From Photobacterium gaetbulicola Gung47 (lineage in GTDB: Bacteria; Pseudomonadota; Gammaproteobacteria; Enterobacterales; Vibrionaceae): a stretch of 64,000 nt of DNA. The stretch lies in the NCBI GenBank assembly GCA_000940995.1, contig CP005974.1, forward strand, positions 2,604,001-2,668,000. The letters run 5' to 3'. Of this stretch, positions 36,620-46,475 are shown piece by piece; the stretch's first letter is position 1, and every line of letters begins with the position of its first letter. Under the pieces are notes generated by a model. It saw nothing but the letters and a program-made list of their open reading frames with translations. It ran no database searches and was not told the DNA's origin. Made by a program: the position numbers and the translations under genes.

Positions 36620-37735
36620 TTACGCTAGCGCTTTCTCTGGCGCGATGTATGGGAGATCCAGTGCATCCGACACTTCTTCGCAGGTGATCTGGCCACGGTA
36701 TACATTCAGGCCGTTCAACAGGTGCTTGTCTTCTTGCAACGCGGCTTTGTAGCCTTTGTCTGCCAGCTTAAGGATGTAAGGCAGAGTCACGTTGTTCAAT
36801 GCGAATGTCGATGTACGAGCAACCGCACCTGGCATATTAGCCACACAGTAGTGAACCACATCGTCTACGATGTAAGTCGGGTCGCTGTGAGTCGTTGCGT
36901 GCGACGTTTCGACACAGCCACCCTGGTCGATTGCAACGTCTACAATAGCAGCACCAGGCTTCATCTTCTTGATCATTTCGGCGGTAACCAGTTTCGGTGC
37001 GGCGGCACCGGCAACCAATACCCCACCAACAACAAGATCAGCTTCCAAGACGTGTTTTTCAATCGCATCTTTGGTTGAGTATACACACTGTACAGTGCCA
37101 CCAAATTGAGCATCTAGCTGGCGCAACACATCGATGTTGCGGTCTAGCACAACCACGTCGGCACGCATGCCCACCGCCATTTGTGCCGCATTGGCACCCA
37201 CTACACCGCCACCGATAATAACCACTTTCGCTGGCTCAACACCCGGTACACCGGCAAGTAGCATACCGCGGCCGCCTCTTGATTTCTCAAGTGCTTGCGC
37301 ACCGGCCTGAATAGACATACGGCCCGCAACTTCTGACATAGGAGCCAATAGTGGTAGGCGGCCTTTATCGTCGGTTACTGTTTCATAAGCGATGCACACA
37401 GCCTTGCTGTTGATAAGGTCATGCGTCTGCTCTGGGTCTGGCGCAAGGTGAAGGTAAGTAAATAGGATTTGGCCTTCACGAAGCATTGCACGTTCTACGG
37501 CTTGTGGCTCCTTAACCTTTACAATCATTTCTGATTCTGCAAATACCGCTTCGGCGGTGGGCAGAATCTGGGCACCTGCTTCAATGTAGTCCTGATCGGT
37601 AAAGCCGATACCAGCACCAGCATTGGTCTCTACGTATACCTTATGTCCATGGGCAACGGCTTCGCTGACTGAAGCTGGCACCATACCCACACGGTATTCG
37701 TGAACTTTGATTTCCTTAGGTACACCAATAATCAT
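36620..37735 (-). CDS. ald: Alanine dehydrogenase
   Basis: A 371-residue NAD-dependent L-alanine dehydrogenase, interconverting alanine and pyruvate plus ammonia. The N-terminus MIIGVPKEIKVHEYRVGMVP, the catalytic Lys and His region (VKVKEPQ, then YLHLAPD) and the NAD loop GGGVVGANAAQMAVG near residue 174 match the family, and the length is standard. I chose the ATG at 37735; an upstream in-frame codon at 37774 adds an unrelated segment. It is monocistronic. Confidence 0.97.
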   Translation of the reverse strand: MIIGVPKEIKVHEYRVGMVPASVSEAVAHGHKVYVETNAGAGIGFTDQDYIEAGAQILPTAEAVFAESEMIVKVKEPQAVERAMLREGQILFTYLHLAPDPEQTHDLINSKAVCIAYETVTDDKGRLPLLAPMSEVAGRMSIQAGAQALEKSRGGRGMLLAGVPGVEPAKVVIIGGGVVGANAAQMAVGMRADVVVLDRNIDVLRQLDAQFGGTVQCVYSTKDAIEKHVLEADLVVGGVLVAGAAAPKLVTAEMIKKMKPGAAIVDVAIDQGGCVETSHATTHSDPTYIVDDVVHYCVANMPGAVARTSTFALNNVTLPYILKLADKGYKAALQEDKHLLNGLNVYRGQITCEEVSDALDLPYIAPEKALA

Positions 37736-38210
37736 CTTTTGTTTCCTTGCTGCCTCGTTAAAAGATATATACACAATAAAGAAAAAACCTTGGAATGTGC
37801 GACCATTTTTTAACTTAAAACCAACAAATCACACTGACATTTTATTATCAACCAGCACAAGAGACTGTTTTTGAGCTGTGTCACACAAGAAAAAACCAAC
37901 AAACAACAACAAACCAGACCAGTTTACTAACTTTAAAGCAAAAACCAGCCTTTTCCACCAGCAACATAATGCTTATGTAGACATAAACACTACAGTGGCA
38001 CGAGGAAAAACTCACATTTTTTGTTGTTTTCAAGTGTTTAATGCAAAAAAAGAGACATAGAAGCTGTCACCCGCAACATTTTTCTCTATTTCTTTTATCC
38101 GCATTGGACAACGCCCCCACCACCACCTCACGCGCACCAGAACAAATAAAAAACATTTAGGCAACAAAAAAGCCGCTAAAAAGCGGCTTTTTTGTGAGCG
38201 TAACCAAAGG
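37736..38210. other. Intergenic region upstream of ald
   Basis: About 475 bases, rich in A and C. It should hold the ald promoter. Apart from the terminator at its right end I see no gene or named motif. Confidence 0.5.
38166..38193. terminator. Bidirectional intrinsic terminator
   Basis: Stem AAAAAAGCCGC (38166-38176) with GCGGCTTTTTT (38183-38193), loop of six. It follows the minus-strand 88-residue gene. Confidence 0.9.
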
Positions 38211-38477
38211 TTATTCTTCAAACTCCCAAGGCATATCCGGCAGGGCGTTCAAATTTTCACTGTATCGTTTCAAATCGAAGCTACCGCCATTTTTGGCAAC
38301 ATCAAACACTTCCACCGATAATGCGCAGGCAATCATCTCAATTGCCTCCTCTCTCGGTGTACCTGTCATCATCAAGCGCATCAGGGTTTCTTTCACCTTG
38401 ATAGGGTTACCTTCTTCCAGTTGGTTTTCTACCGTTTCGACCAGCATCTCCCCGGTCATGATTTCTTCATCTTGCAT
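38211..38477 (-). CDS. Conserved-looking hypothetical protein, 88 aa
   Basis: I do not recognise a named family. The protein is acidic and mostly helical (TGEMLVETVENQLEEG, then ETLMRLMMTGTPREEAIEMIACALSVEVFDV) and soluble, with no signal peptide. I chose the ATG at 38477, where GAGAAAGG lies seven bases upstream; the ATG at 38513 has no ribosome site. A strong terminator follows directly, which supports a real gene. Confidence 0.75.
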   Translation of the reverse strand: MQDEEIMTGEMLVETVENQLEEGNPIKVKETLMRLMMTGTPREEAIEMIACALSVEVFDVAKNGGSFDLKRYSENLNALPDMPWEFEE

Positions 38478-38590
38478 AACAATGCCTTTCTCTGACCCTT
38501 TATCTTGGCCCATTGACTAAAACTGAATTTCTTTGCCTAGCGTGCCAAGTTACTTCAAAAGACTTGGCTCGCTCACAAGCAAAGGCAAAA

Positions 38591-39241
38591 CTATGATGCA
38601 ACGAGCCAGCTCGCTTGCTGCGCCTGTGCTTCAAGCAGGTTGTCGTAGCGGTACGGCGTCAAGTCTTGGCCAACAGGGTGTAAATCATTGACCACAACCA
38701 GCCTAAGACCAGCAGTGTAAGCCGATTGCGCCCCTGTTTGGCTATCTTCGATCGCAACTGCCTGGTTTTCCGCTATACCCAAGGTCCGGCAGGCTAATTG
38801 GTAAATCTCGGGGGCTGGCTTATTATTCTTGACATCTTCTCCACAGAAAACATGATCAAAATAATGCAGCCACCCCAGATGAGCCAACATCCCCTCGACA
38901 TAATTCCTCGGCGAACCCGTAACCACAGCTAATGGCCGCGACCCATGCAGCGACTTAATCAGCTCTAACGCCCCCTGCTTAGCCGGGATCCCTCTTTCTA
39001 TAATAGCTTTGTAGGTCAGCCGTTCCATATCCGACACAACGGCAGCAGCGGTATGCGGTAAATTAGCAACAGAAGAAAAATGATTGGCGACAATTTCCCA
39101 TGGCACGCCGGCAAAATCGACAAGAAAATCATGTGCTGATATGTCGATATTCAAACCCGAAAGGTATTGGCTCCAATTCTCAGCGTGGAAAATTTCTGAA
39201 TCAACCAAAGTGCCATCAAAATCAAAACAAACTGCCTGCAT
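38591..39241 (-). CDS. HAD-superfamily phosphatase (beta-phosphoglucomutase-like)
   Basis: A 216-residue HAD hydrolase of subfamily IA. Motif I is FDFDGTLVDS at the N-terminus with the nucleophile and acid/base Asp, motif II is VVTGSPRNY near residue 107, the Lys is in NNKPAPEIYQLA, and motif III is AIEDSQTGAQSA near residue 160. A helical cap lies between residues 17 and 85. It likely removes phosphate from a sugar phosphate or similar small molecule; the substrate is unknown. Confidence 0.92.
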   Translation of the reverse strand: MQAVCFDFDGTLVDSEIFHAENWSQYLSGLNIDISAHDFLVDFAGVPWEIVANHFSSVANLPHTAAAVVSDMERLTYKAIIERGIPAKQGALELIKSLHGSRPLAVVTGSPRNYVEGMLAHLGWLHYFDHVFCGEDVKNNKPAPEIYQLACRTLGIAENQAVAIEDSQTGAQSAYTAGLRLVVVNDLHPVGQDLTPYRYDNLLEAQAQQASWLVAS

Positions 39242-39340
39242 GGGCTTACTCCGCGAACAACAAGACCGACATCTTACCCAGTTAAGCCCATCAAATCCAA
39301 GCCAAGTTTACTGACAGGCCCGCTTGGCAGGCTCTTTCAC

Positions 39341-42271
39341 TTACAACTGTGCTTCGAGGATTGAAATACAGCTTGCCAGCGGTACGGCCGGGCTATAAAA
39401 GAAACCTTGGACAAAATGGCAGTTCATTTCCCGTAAAATCTCCAGCTGCTTGCGTGTTTCGACCCCTTCGGCGACGACTTGTATCCCTAGCTTATGACTT
39501 AAGTCGATAATCAAGGACACCAGCGTACGGTTATCCTGCTTGTCGATCCCCTCGATAAAGCTGCGGTCGATTTTGATGATATTCGGCCTGAGCTCGACCA
39601 CCGAGCTCAGTGATGAGTAGCCGGTCCCGAAATCGTCAAGGGCGATCTCGATCCCCTTTTGTTTAAACGATGCAAGCAGTGACTGGATGTCACTACTTTC
39701 GCTAGAGGCTGTCGATTCGGTGATCTCTACAATGATGGACTTCAGCGGCAGGGCATAAGATTCAATGGTATCCCAAATTGGCGGTAGGCCATTGCTACTG
39801 ATAAATTCCTTGACCGAACGGTTGATGCTGATACTCACATCAGCAAAACCGGCCAGGTGTAACTGTTTCAGATCATGGCACACCTGGTGTAAAACAAAAT
39901 CTCCCAACGATCTTATCAAGCCATAGCGCTCTGCAACGGGAATAAACTCGGCCGGAGAAATATTGCCCTCGACCTCGTCCGTCCACCTCACCAAGGCTTC
40001 AAAGCGACTAATCTTCCCTGTGCGAGCATCCACAACCGGTTGGTAATAGACCGTCAGCAATTCATCGGAGATCGCCTTCTTGAGACGATCGCGCATTTTC
40101 AACTTGTCGATATAATCCGACTGTAATGCGCCATCATACTGGCAGACCCCATTTCGTCCCTGCCCCTTCATGTTATACATAGCGTAGTCGGCGTTCTTTA
40201 GCAGTTCGGTATGTGTTTCCCCACTTTCTGGATACGTCGAAATACCAATACTGACAGTGGTATTGACCTCAATATCATCTAGTACAAAGGCTTCTGCCAC
40301 ACTATCAACAACCCGTTGCCCCCACACTCTTGCCGCTCCGGACGTCGTTTCTGGCAACAGGACACAAAATTCATCACCACCATAGCGGCAGATATCATCG
40401 GCAACCGGCAACTCCCGCTTGAGGCAACTGGCAATATGAACCAACACCTTATCGCCAAAGTCATGGCCATATAGATCATTGAGCGACTTGAAGTCATCCA
40501 TATCAATAAACAGCAACGAAAACGCCTGGCCACGCTTGTCGTCAATGGATGCGATATGCTGTTTCACCCTTTTCACGAAACTTCGGCGGTTCACAAGACC
40601 GGTCAGCGGATCCTTGTAGGCAAAGAAGGTCAGTTGCTCTTCCGCTTTCTTCCAATGGCTAATATCGCGGAACACCGCCACGTAATTAATGATCTCTTCA
40701 TTGTCGTCACGGATCACATTGATCGAAATTTCTTCCGGGTAGATCTCGCCATTTTTGCGCCGATTCCACACTTCGCCTTTCCAATGACCATAATGGTTCA
40801 GGTTATGCCACAGGAACTGATAGTATTTGTCGTCATGGATCCCTGATGACAAGACATTGGGCGACAGGCCTAGCAGCTCTTTTTCCCGGTACCCCGTCGT
40901 TTCTTCGAATGCGCGATTGACCGAAATAATTTTGTTGTCTTTATCTGTGATCAAGATACATTCTGACGTATTATCAAAAACCACCTGTGCACGATCAAGC
41001 TGACGCTTGGCTTCCACTGAATGAGTGATATCTCGCTGAATACCTGCGACTTTAGTTGGCCTACCGTTTTCATCTCGGGCAACAATACTGCCTTTTACCG
41101 TTAACCAACATTCATTACCGTCAAGGGCTATTCGGCTACTCGGCTTAACCCGAAACTCAAACTGAAATACCGAGGCATGTTGCTGCTGGATAAAACGGTC
41201 GAAATAGTCAATCCCTTCTTTCCTATCCTCCTCAACAATGCAGGATAGCCAGATGTCGAGATCATTACCCGCTATCGGTTTCTCTCGGCCTAATATGTGC
41301 CAGAATTTGGCCGATGTGGCAAACTCCTTGCGCTCAAGATCAAACTCCCAAATCCCTTCTTCCACGGAATTGAACGTCGTTGTAAGTTGACGGGAAGCTT
41401 TATTCAGTTTGGCTGAGATTTGGTAGACATCGGTGACATCATGGACCGTACCGCGTATTTCTACGGCTTTGCCACTGCTGTCTCGCAATACTTCAGCCCG
41501 CTTACGCAGATACCGAATACTGCCATCCCGCAGCAGCACCCGGTGTACCAAGTTGTAATTGACACCATCACTCTCAATTGAACGATGAAGGGTATCGAGC
41601 ACCCATTCACGATCTTCAGGATGGATTAGCTCTGATAGCAATGACAGCGTGGGTTTGACCGATTCATCTTTGAAGTCATAAATACGATAAACTTCTTTAC
41701 TCCACTCGAAGTGCTGCTCTTGGAGCTTCCACACCCAACTACCTACCTTTGCGACTCGCTGCCCTTCCTCTAGCTGCCACCGTAATTTCACCTGGCGCTG
41801 CAATAGGGTTTCATAGCCGACCTCTTGGCCGAGGTAGGTTAAAAACGTATCGCAATACGCCTGTAGCGCATCCACGCAATTGAAGGGATTTTGAAATAGG
41901 CAAGAGAGCACACCAACCAATTGACGATTGCGTGCAAACAGGGGAATACCAATATAGGTTGCGGCCAATCCAGCATGCCGGTGTGAATAGCGAGGATATT
42001 GTTTTTTTAAAGTCTCTGAGACAATAAAGAGAGTCCCCTGCTTGACGACTTCAGCTTCAGGCACTTCCGCTAAGGAGAGATAACTTGGTTCGCCAAATTT
42101 ACCTTGATAGCAAGTCGAAAGGATCTCTAGCCCCTCACTATCATCGCTTACCGAGCCAATAATGACATTATCGACAGCAAAAGCGCCATACAAACTCTTG
42201 CCGACAGCCTCAAACAGCTCTTTACCACTCAGTTGCCCAAACGTGTTTGTTTTTTTGTAATCCATTAGCAT
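39341..42271 (-). CDS. GAF-PAS-GGDEF-EAL c-di-GMP protein, soluble
   Basis: A 976-residue protein without membrane segments. A GAF-like domain (about residues 1-160) is followed by three PAS/PAC repeats (near 190-310, 310-435 and 440-560), a GGDEF domain with YGGDEF near residue 625 and an EAL domain from EALVRW near residue 757. The EAL catalytic residues are kept (NRS, EITES, DDFGTGYSS, KIDRSF, AEGVET, QGFFYS). The RxxD inhibition site is absent (VADD in its place). The start is uncertain: ATG 42271 has GGTGA about eight bases ahead, ATG 42265 is two codons on, and a GTG at 42325 is also open. Confidence 0.9.
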   Translation of the reverse strand: MLMDYKKTNTFGQLSGKELFEAVGKSLYGAFAVDNVIIGSVSDDSEGLEILSTCYQGKFGEPSYLSLAEVPEAEVVKQGTLFIVSETLKKQYPRYSHRHAGLAATYIGIPLFARNRQLVGVLSCLFQNPFNCVDALQAYCDTFLTYLGQEVGYETLLQRQVKLRWQLEEGQRVAKVGSWVWKLQEQHFEWSKEVYRIYDFKDESVKPTLSLLSELIHPEDREWVLDTLHRSIESDGVNYNLVHRVLLRDGSIRYLRKRAEVLRDSSGKAVEIRGTVHDVTDVYQISAKLNKASRQLTTTFNSVEEGIWEFDLERKEFATSAKFWHILGREKPIAGNDLDIWLSCIVEEDRKEGIDYFDRFIQQQHASVFQFEFRVKPSSRIALDGNECWLTVKGSIVARDENGRPTKVAGIQRDITHSVEAKRQLDRAQVVFDNTSECILITDKDNKIISVNRAFEETTGYREKELLGLSPNVLSSGIHDDKYYQFLWHNLNHYGHWKGEVWNRRKNGEIYPEEISINVIRDDNEEIINYVAVFRDISHWKKAEEQLTFFAYKDPLTGLVNRRSFVKRVKQHIASIDDKRGQAFSLLFIDMDDFKSLNDLYGHDFGDKVLVHIASCLKRELPVADDICRYGGDEFCVLLPETTSGAARVWGQRVVDSVAEAFVLDDIEVNTTVSIGISTYPESGETHTELLKNADYAMYNMKGQGRNGVCQYDGALQSDYIDKLKMRDRLKKAISDELLTVYYQPVVDARTGKISRFEALVRWTDEVEGNISPAEFIPVAERYGLIRSLGDFVLHQVCHDLKQLHLAGFADVSISINRSVKEFISSNGLPPIWDTIESYALPLKSIIVEITESTASSESSDIQSLLASFKQKGIEIALDDFGTGYSSLSSVVELRPNIIKIDRSFIEGIDKQDNRTLVSLIIDLSHKLGIQVVAEGVETRKQLEILREMNCHFVQGFFYSPAVPLASCISILEAQL

Positions 42272-42480
42272 ATCAATTATCACCAACGGAAACTTTAAAA
42301 GCTTGTTTGGTAATAATACTATCACTTCACCCGCAGCGACTTTACCGCATGACTATATGAGATAAAAGCAAAGGTTTACATTCACAAAAGCGATATGACA
42401 AAACATTGATTAACATCACCCCTGCGGGATATTTGCGTTTACATAACATGCAAATTAGGGTGCATACTCAGTCTGGAACA

Positions 42481-42518
42481 AGAGCAGCCCCCGTCATACC
42501 TTTGACAGGGGCTGCTCT
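42481..42518. repeat. Long hairpin between convergent-facing regions
   Basis: A perfect 11-bp stem AGAGCAGCCCC (42481-42491) with GGGGCTGCTCT (42508-42518), continued inside by GTCA and TGAC. There is no T-run on either strand, so its role is not clear. Confidence 0.6.
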
Positions 42519-42523
42519 GCCAC

Positions 42524-42560
42524 AAAAAAATGGCCAAAGTGAATTTGTCACTTCGGCCAT
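42524..42560 (-). terminator. Intrinsic terminator of the 1096-residue gene
   Basis: Stem ATGGCC-AAGTGA (42530-42542) with TCACTT-GGCCAT (42548-42560), one mismatch, followed on the minus strand by seven T. It lies 24 bases past the stop. Confidence 0.88.
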
Positions 42561-42583
42561 TGCTCAGCACTCAATGCTAACTG

Positions 42584-45500
42584 TTATCGGCACATATAAC
42601 CTGACATATAGGTATCGAGCTCCCGCACCAGATTATTGGCATCCCAACTACTCCAACGGCTTGGTTGATAACCATAGCTGCTGTATCCAGACTGCTCGAG
42701 CATAGAATGGCTCTTCTGCATGGCTGTCTGTGCCTGTTGGCAGCTCGTTAGCCCATATTGCTCATGCAGTTTGGCGCTGAACAACTTAGCGGCCAAATAA
42801 TCAGCACTGCCAAATGAAGCATATTTATCCAGTACCTCCGTGGCTTCTTCGCAAGTATCTACGTGGTACCCACCGAGCATATAGGTATGCGTCTCTAAGT
42901 CCTCGCTGGTCAGGTAACCACCATAGATAGGCTTATCGTAACAAGCCACCGGCTCTGTTTTCTTAACCTGCCTATTATCCACCTGGAAGAACAAGGTTTG
43001 CCCTGGTTTCACCATAAAGTTGACACACAGTGACATATCCTCGTAGATAGATTGCATATTTCCATAATCAGGGTTGAACAACTTGCTGACTTTGAGGTAG
43101 TAATCAATCGGTGCGTCATTGCTGCTGTTTTCAAATCTCAGCTTTTCATCAACATAATAATCGCCGTTGATATCTACCATCCAGAATGACTGCCATCCGT
43201 AGGGAATGTCCACTTCACATAAGGTGTACTTCTCGTAAGGTGTCAGCTTAATTCCATCAAAGTCAAACATATTTGGCGGTGTAACGATATAGGTATTCAC
43301 GCCCGGGCCAGACAAAGTAAACTTCCACTCGTCGTCCGTTGGATAACCGTTAGTCAATTTCTTCACTTTCACCATACCATTCTCGCGGTTGGTGTAAGTA
43401 CACTCGACGGTCTCACCAGGATCCAGAACGATATCAACCTGCCGACTCAAGGTATTGGTTTGGGTATTTGCCATTTCAGACTCGGTACAAACCAAATCAA
43501 CCAGCATAAAGTCAGGCGCCGGGTCAATTTCTGTGACTCGATAATTCCCAGGGATCACACCTTCAAACACTTTGCTCTGACCATGGTCGAGCATGAAGTC
43601 ATCACTGCCCTCGATATTTTGCGAGAAGCTAAAACCGGTGCCGTATTTCGGCTTGGTTAGCTTGTGAATGATAATAGTCCCAAGCTTCTTATTGGTAAAC
43701 GAGCACTGCTTGGTCGTTCCCTCATCCTCAGGCAGTGTCACCGTGAACTCACAACCGGAACTTGCAGTTTGCACCCAGCCTTCGCGGGCCGTCTCGGTAA
43801 CCGTATAGTCCCCAGCGACAAGTTCAAAATCACCGCCCTGTCCCTGGAAAACCTCATAGGCGCCAGGTGTCGAATCACTGGTAACCAGCACAATACCATT
43901 CGCTCCGGTATTCGGGCCCCTCAGCGTCATCGTCCAGCCATTTTCCTCGCCAGCTGGCATAGTGATCTTATCAACAGCGGCGAGCACCGGTGCCGGCGGC
44001 TCTGGTTCAACCAATACAAATGCCAGCTGACCTGAGCAATCGTCCAGCGTTGGTTCAGCCGGGAGCGTCAAATCAACCATTTTGACCGTTTCGCCAACCA
44101 AGGTGCCGCAACTGGTTACCTCTGCGGTATAGACGTCCGGAGCGATATCATCAATGGTCTGTGTAATATCATTGTTTGGGCTGTTGAAGTCATAGGTTAG
44201 CGTCTCGATCAGCTCATTCGATGAGTTTTTCACTTCCACTGTACACTGCAAGGTATTTGGTGCAACTAGGGCAGGCACCGTCAATCGAACATCGAGGTCG
44301 ACTAAAATCGAGCTGGTCACAGTGACTTGCACCGGTGACTGCTCAGTCCCACTCTCAACCATGGTACCATCCGAGGCTGTTAGCAGCGCCCAGTCCGCCA
44401 GAGTGCCGGTTGTGCTGGTAACCGCCGCAGCCGAAATCGTTTTGGTAAATTCAACAAAACCAACAGCACAACCGTTTGGATCGGTACACTCACCCGGTTG
44501 CTGCGTCGCTGATGTCCACACCAGATCGGGATCAGCCGGTGTCAGTGGCGTATTTAATTGATAACTCCCTGAAAAAGTACCAGTCGCTCCCGTTACTTGA
44601 GAGACAAAATAGCTCAGCCCCGTACCAGTCAACCGCTCGGTATCTGATACTGTTGCAGTCGTCAGCTCCCCACTCACCTGCTGGATACCAGCACCATCCT
44701 GGACCAGGTCAAATTGTGTGGTTAACGGCTGGCCAGGAAAGGCAGGGACACCCGGTAACGCGGGATCTTTGAAGGTCGCTGTCGCGACATCATTCAAACC
44801 AGATACACCCAACGGCGCTTCAAACGTGTGGGTAACGAACACTTCAGAATTGGCTGGGACAGACACCCCATTGAAGGTAGCAACATCTAGTGATTCTTCA
44901 CCCGCGCCAATATCACCAAAGATCTCATCGGTAATATCTACCACCACCTCTCTTGAAAGATTGTTGGCGACATAAATGTTAGTCACCACACGAACTGCAT
45001 CCCCCGATGTCGGTATCACACTCCACTCAACACGAATGGTGGCTTCAGCGCTGTTATCCTGAGTAGTGTCGCAGGTATTGCCAAGGTTCAGCGTAGTTGG
45101 CGTCGCCTGCTTAGTCATATTCCAAACAATACCGTCGCCTACGGTTGCCGCCATGTCCTTACGAACCCCAAAAGCTTGGTTTTCGTCGACATCAATAGTG
45201 ATCGTCCTTCTTCCTTGCTGGAAGCCTTCCTGCTCAAAAACATAAGCCTGCAAAGAAGAGCCCGGATATTGACTGGCCCCGATTGCCAGCCGGTTTGCCC
45301 AGTCAATGACACAGGTGGTATTTGGGCCCTGAGATATTCTCAGCTCGCGATAGACAACATCATCGGCACCGCCGGTCACCTGAGTTGTCACAACAGGCGC
45401 GCCAACGCTCACCAAAGTACAGCTTGCATCGGAAAAGTCATTGTCGAGGCCACCTCCGATGATCTGGACATCAACAATCTGATCGTAGCCAGCATTGCCA

Positions 45501-45874
45501 TTATCTTGGTTATCAGCCGCAACCCTAATGTCATATGTTACGACTCCAGCGCTATCGCCGTTTTCTGCTATCAAGCGAAAAGGAACCAGATCCAGTTCAT
45601 CCCAGCCTTTTCCCAAATTACCTGAGGTATAAGGAGTATCAGCCCCTCCTAAGGTATTCGGATCCTGACAGGTATAATTGCCATCATCGTTAGGTAGGCT
45701 ATTTCTGTCAGCGAGCAATGTCGGATCACCGTCATTCCGACAACCTTCAAAGGTAAACTGTACAGTACTAGGAGCAGGGTCGAAGGCCTGCACGGGTAGC
45801 ACAGCCCCCCCCGCTAATAATATGATTCCCCATAAAGCATGCTGCTTTATCCGATTGAATAAACTAAACGTCAT
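42584..45874 (-). CDS. Large secreted protein with prealbumin-like repeat domains
   Basis: A 1096-residue exported protein beside the XrtA locus; I do not recognise a named family. A signal peptide ends near VLPVQAF. The N-terminal half (about 30-520) is beta-rich with paired Cys and resembles extracellular adhesin or DUF11-like domains. The second half holds at least three related modules with the pattern of prealbumin-like/Cna-B folds: GEENGWTMTLRGP..., LGTIIIHKLTKPKYGTGFSF... and NGMVKVKKLTNGYPTDDEWKF..., each ending in a Cys-x-(F/Y)-T-N strand. The C-terminal 130 residues contain a Cys-rich, Tyr-rich region. No LPXTG, PEP-CTERM or transmembrane anchor is present. Probably a surface or matrix protein (inference). 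Confidence 0.85.
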   Translation of the reverse strand: MTFSLFNRIKQHALWGIILLAGGAVLPVQAFDPAPSTVQFTFEGCRNDGDPTLLADRNSLPNDDGNYTCQDPNTLGGADTPYTSGNLGKGWDELDLVPFRLIAENGDSAGVVTYDIRVAADNQDNGNAGYDQIVDVQIIGGGLDNDFSDASCTLVSVGAPVVTTQVTGGADDVVYRELRISQGPNTTCVIDWANRLAIGASQYPGSSLQAYVFEQEGFQQGRRTITIDVDENQAFGVRKDMAATVGDGIVWNMTKQATPTTLNLGNTCDTTQDNSAEATIRVEWSVIPTSGDAVRVVTNIYVANNLSREVVVDITDEIFGDIGAGEESLDVATFNGVSVPANSEVFVTHTFEAPLGVSGLNDVATATFKDPALPGVPAFPGQPLTTQFDLVQDGAGIQQVSGELTTATVSDTERLTGTGLSYFVSQVTGATGTFSGSYQLNTPLTPADPDLVWTSATQQPGECTDPNGCAVGFVEFTKTISAAAVTSTTGTLADWALLTASDGTMVESGTEQSPVQVTVTSSILVDLDVRLTVPALVAPNTLQCTVEVKNSSNELIETLTYDFNSPNNDITQTIDDIAPDVYTAEVTSCGTLVGETVKMVDLTLPAEPTLDDCSGQLAFVLVEPEPPAPVLAAVDKITMPAGEENGWTMTLRGPNTGANGIVLVTSDSTPGAYEVFQGQGGDFELVAGDYTVTETAREGWVQTASSGCEFTVTLPEDEGTTKQCSFTNKKLGTIIIHKLTKPKYGTGFSFSQNIEGSDDFMLDHGQSKVFEGVIPGNYRVTEIDPAPDFMLVDLVCTESEMANTQTNTLSRQVDIVLDPGETVECTYTNRENGMVKVKKLTNGYPTDDEWKFTLSGPGVNTYIVTPPNMFDFDGIKLTPYEKYTLCEVDIPYGWQSFWMVDINGDYYVDEKLRFENSSNDAPIDYYLKVSKLFNPDYGNMQSIYEDMSLCVNFMVKPGQTLFFQVDNRQVKKTEPVACYDKPIYGGYLTSEDLETHTYMLGGYHVDTCEEATEVLDKYASFGSADYLAAKLFSAKLHEQYGLTSCQQAQTAMQKSHSMLEQSGYSSYGYQPSRWSSWDANNLVRELDTYMSGYMCR

Positions 45875-46207
45875 ACAACACCTAACCTTTTTTGTTGTCG
45901 TGATTCCGTTGTAAACAGAAAAGAGCGACTGAGCCCTTTAACGATTATTAATTCAAAGTTAGTTAGGTAATTTTGGGATGAGAGACAATAAATGCGACAG
46001 TACACATTCTGAGCCGGGGTATTAACTCTGAGGCTAAAGAACAGCGCTTAGTATGGGCACGAACAAATAGTGGGGTATTCATCACAATGCCCATTTCACC
46101 GTCTTAGCATTAAGGCATCAACTTACTTATGTCATGACTAGACTTTTACCTTACATGGACATTATTACCGTTAGGGAGAGAATTTAAATAATATAAAAGG
46201 GCAACCA
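45875..46207. other. Divergent promoter region
   Basis: About 330 bases between the large secreted-protein gene and the genes before prsK. A -10 like stretch (TAATATAAAA) lies near 46190. No sigma-54 motif was found here. Confidence 0.5.
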
Positions 46208-46384
46208 ATGGCTAAGTTATGTTTGATTTTTATGCTGAACCTGCTCATTATTCTGATCCTGTCCAGTTTTGTTTTTTTCAACACGCCTAGCTTATTGCAA
46301 GATCACTTTGCCTTTGAGTCGACATGCATTCACAACGATAAAAATTGGTCAGAACATGAACCCTCAGAGATAAACACCCAGTGA
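46208..46384 (+). CDS. Small membrane protein upstream of prsK, 58 aa
   Basis: A short ORF not matching any family I know. It starts MAKLCLIFMLNLLIILILSS, a clear hydrophobic segment of about 23 residues, followed by a polar acidic tail (HNDKNWSEHEPSEINTQ) with one Cys. AAGGG lies seven bases before the ATG, and a promoter-like TAATATAAAA is just upstream. It ends 91 bases before prsK on the same strand, so the two may share a transcript. A real gene is likely but not proven. Confidence 0.45.
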   Translation: MAKLCLIFMLNLLIILILSSFVFFNTPSLLQDHFAFESTCIHNDKNWSEHEPSEINTQ

Positions 46385-46475
46385 ATTTGCCTGCTATATC
46401 AATCAACTTTAGTCATTATCTTTAAGATTCAACTATGCTCTATATGATTAAGATATCAATTATATAGAGGGCAAT

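Noticed and set aside
37878..38060. Lys/Asn-rich 60-residue frame upstream of ald
   Set aside because: No ribosome site, composition follows the A-rich DNA, and it lies in the ald promoter region.
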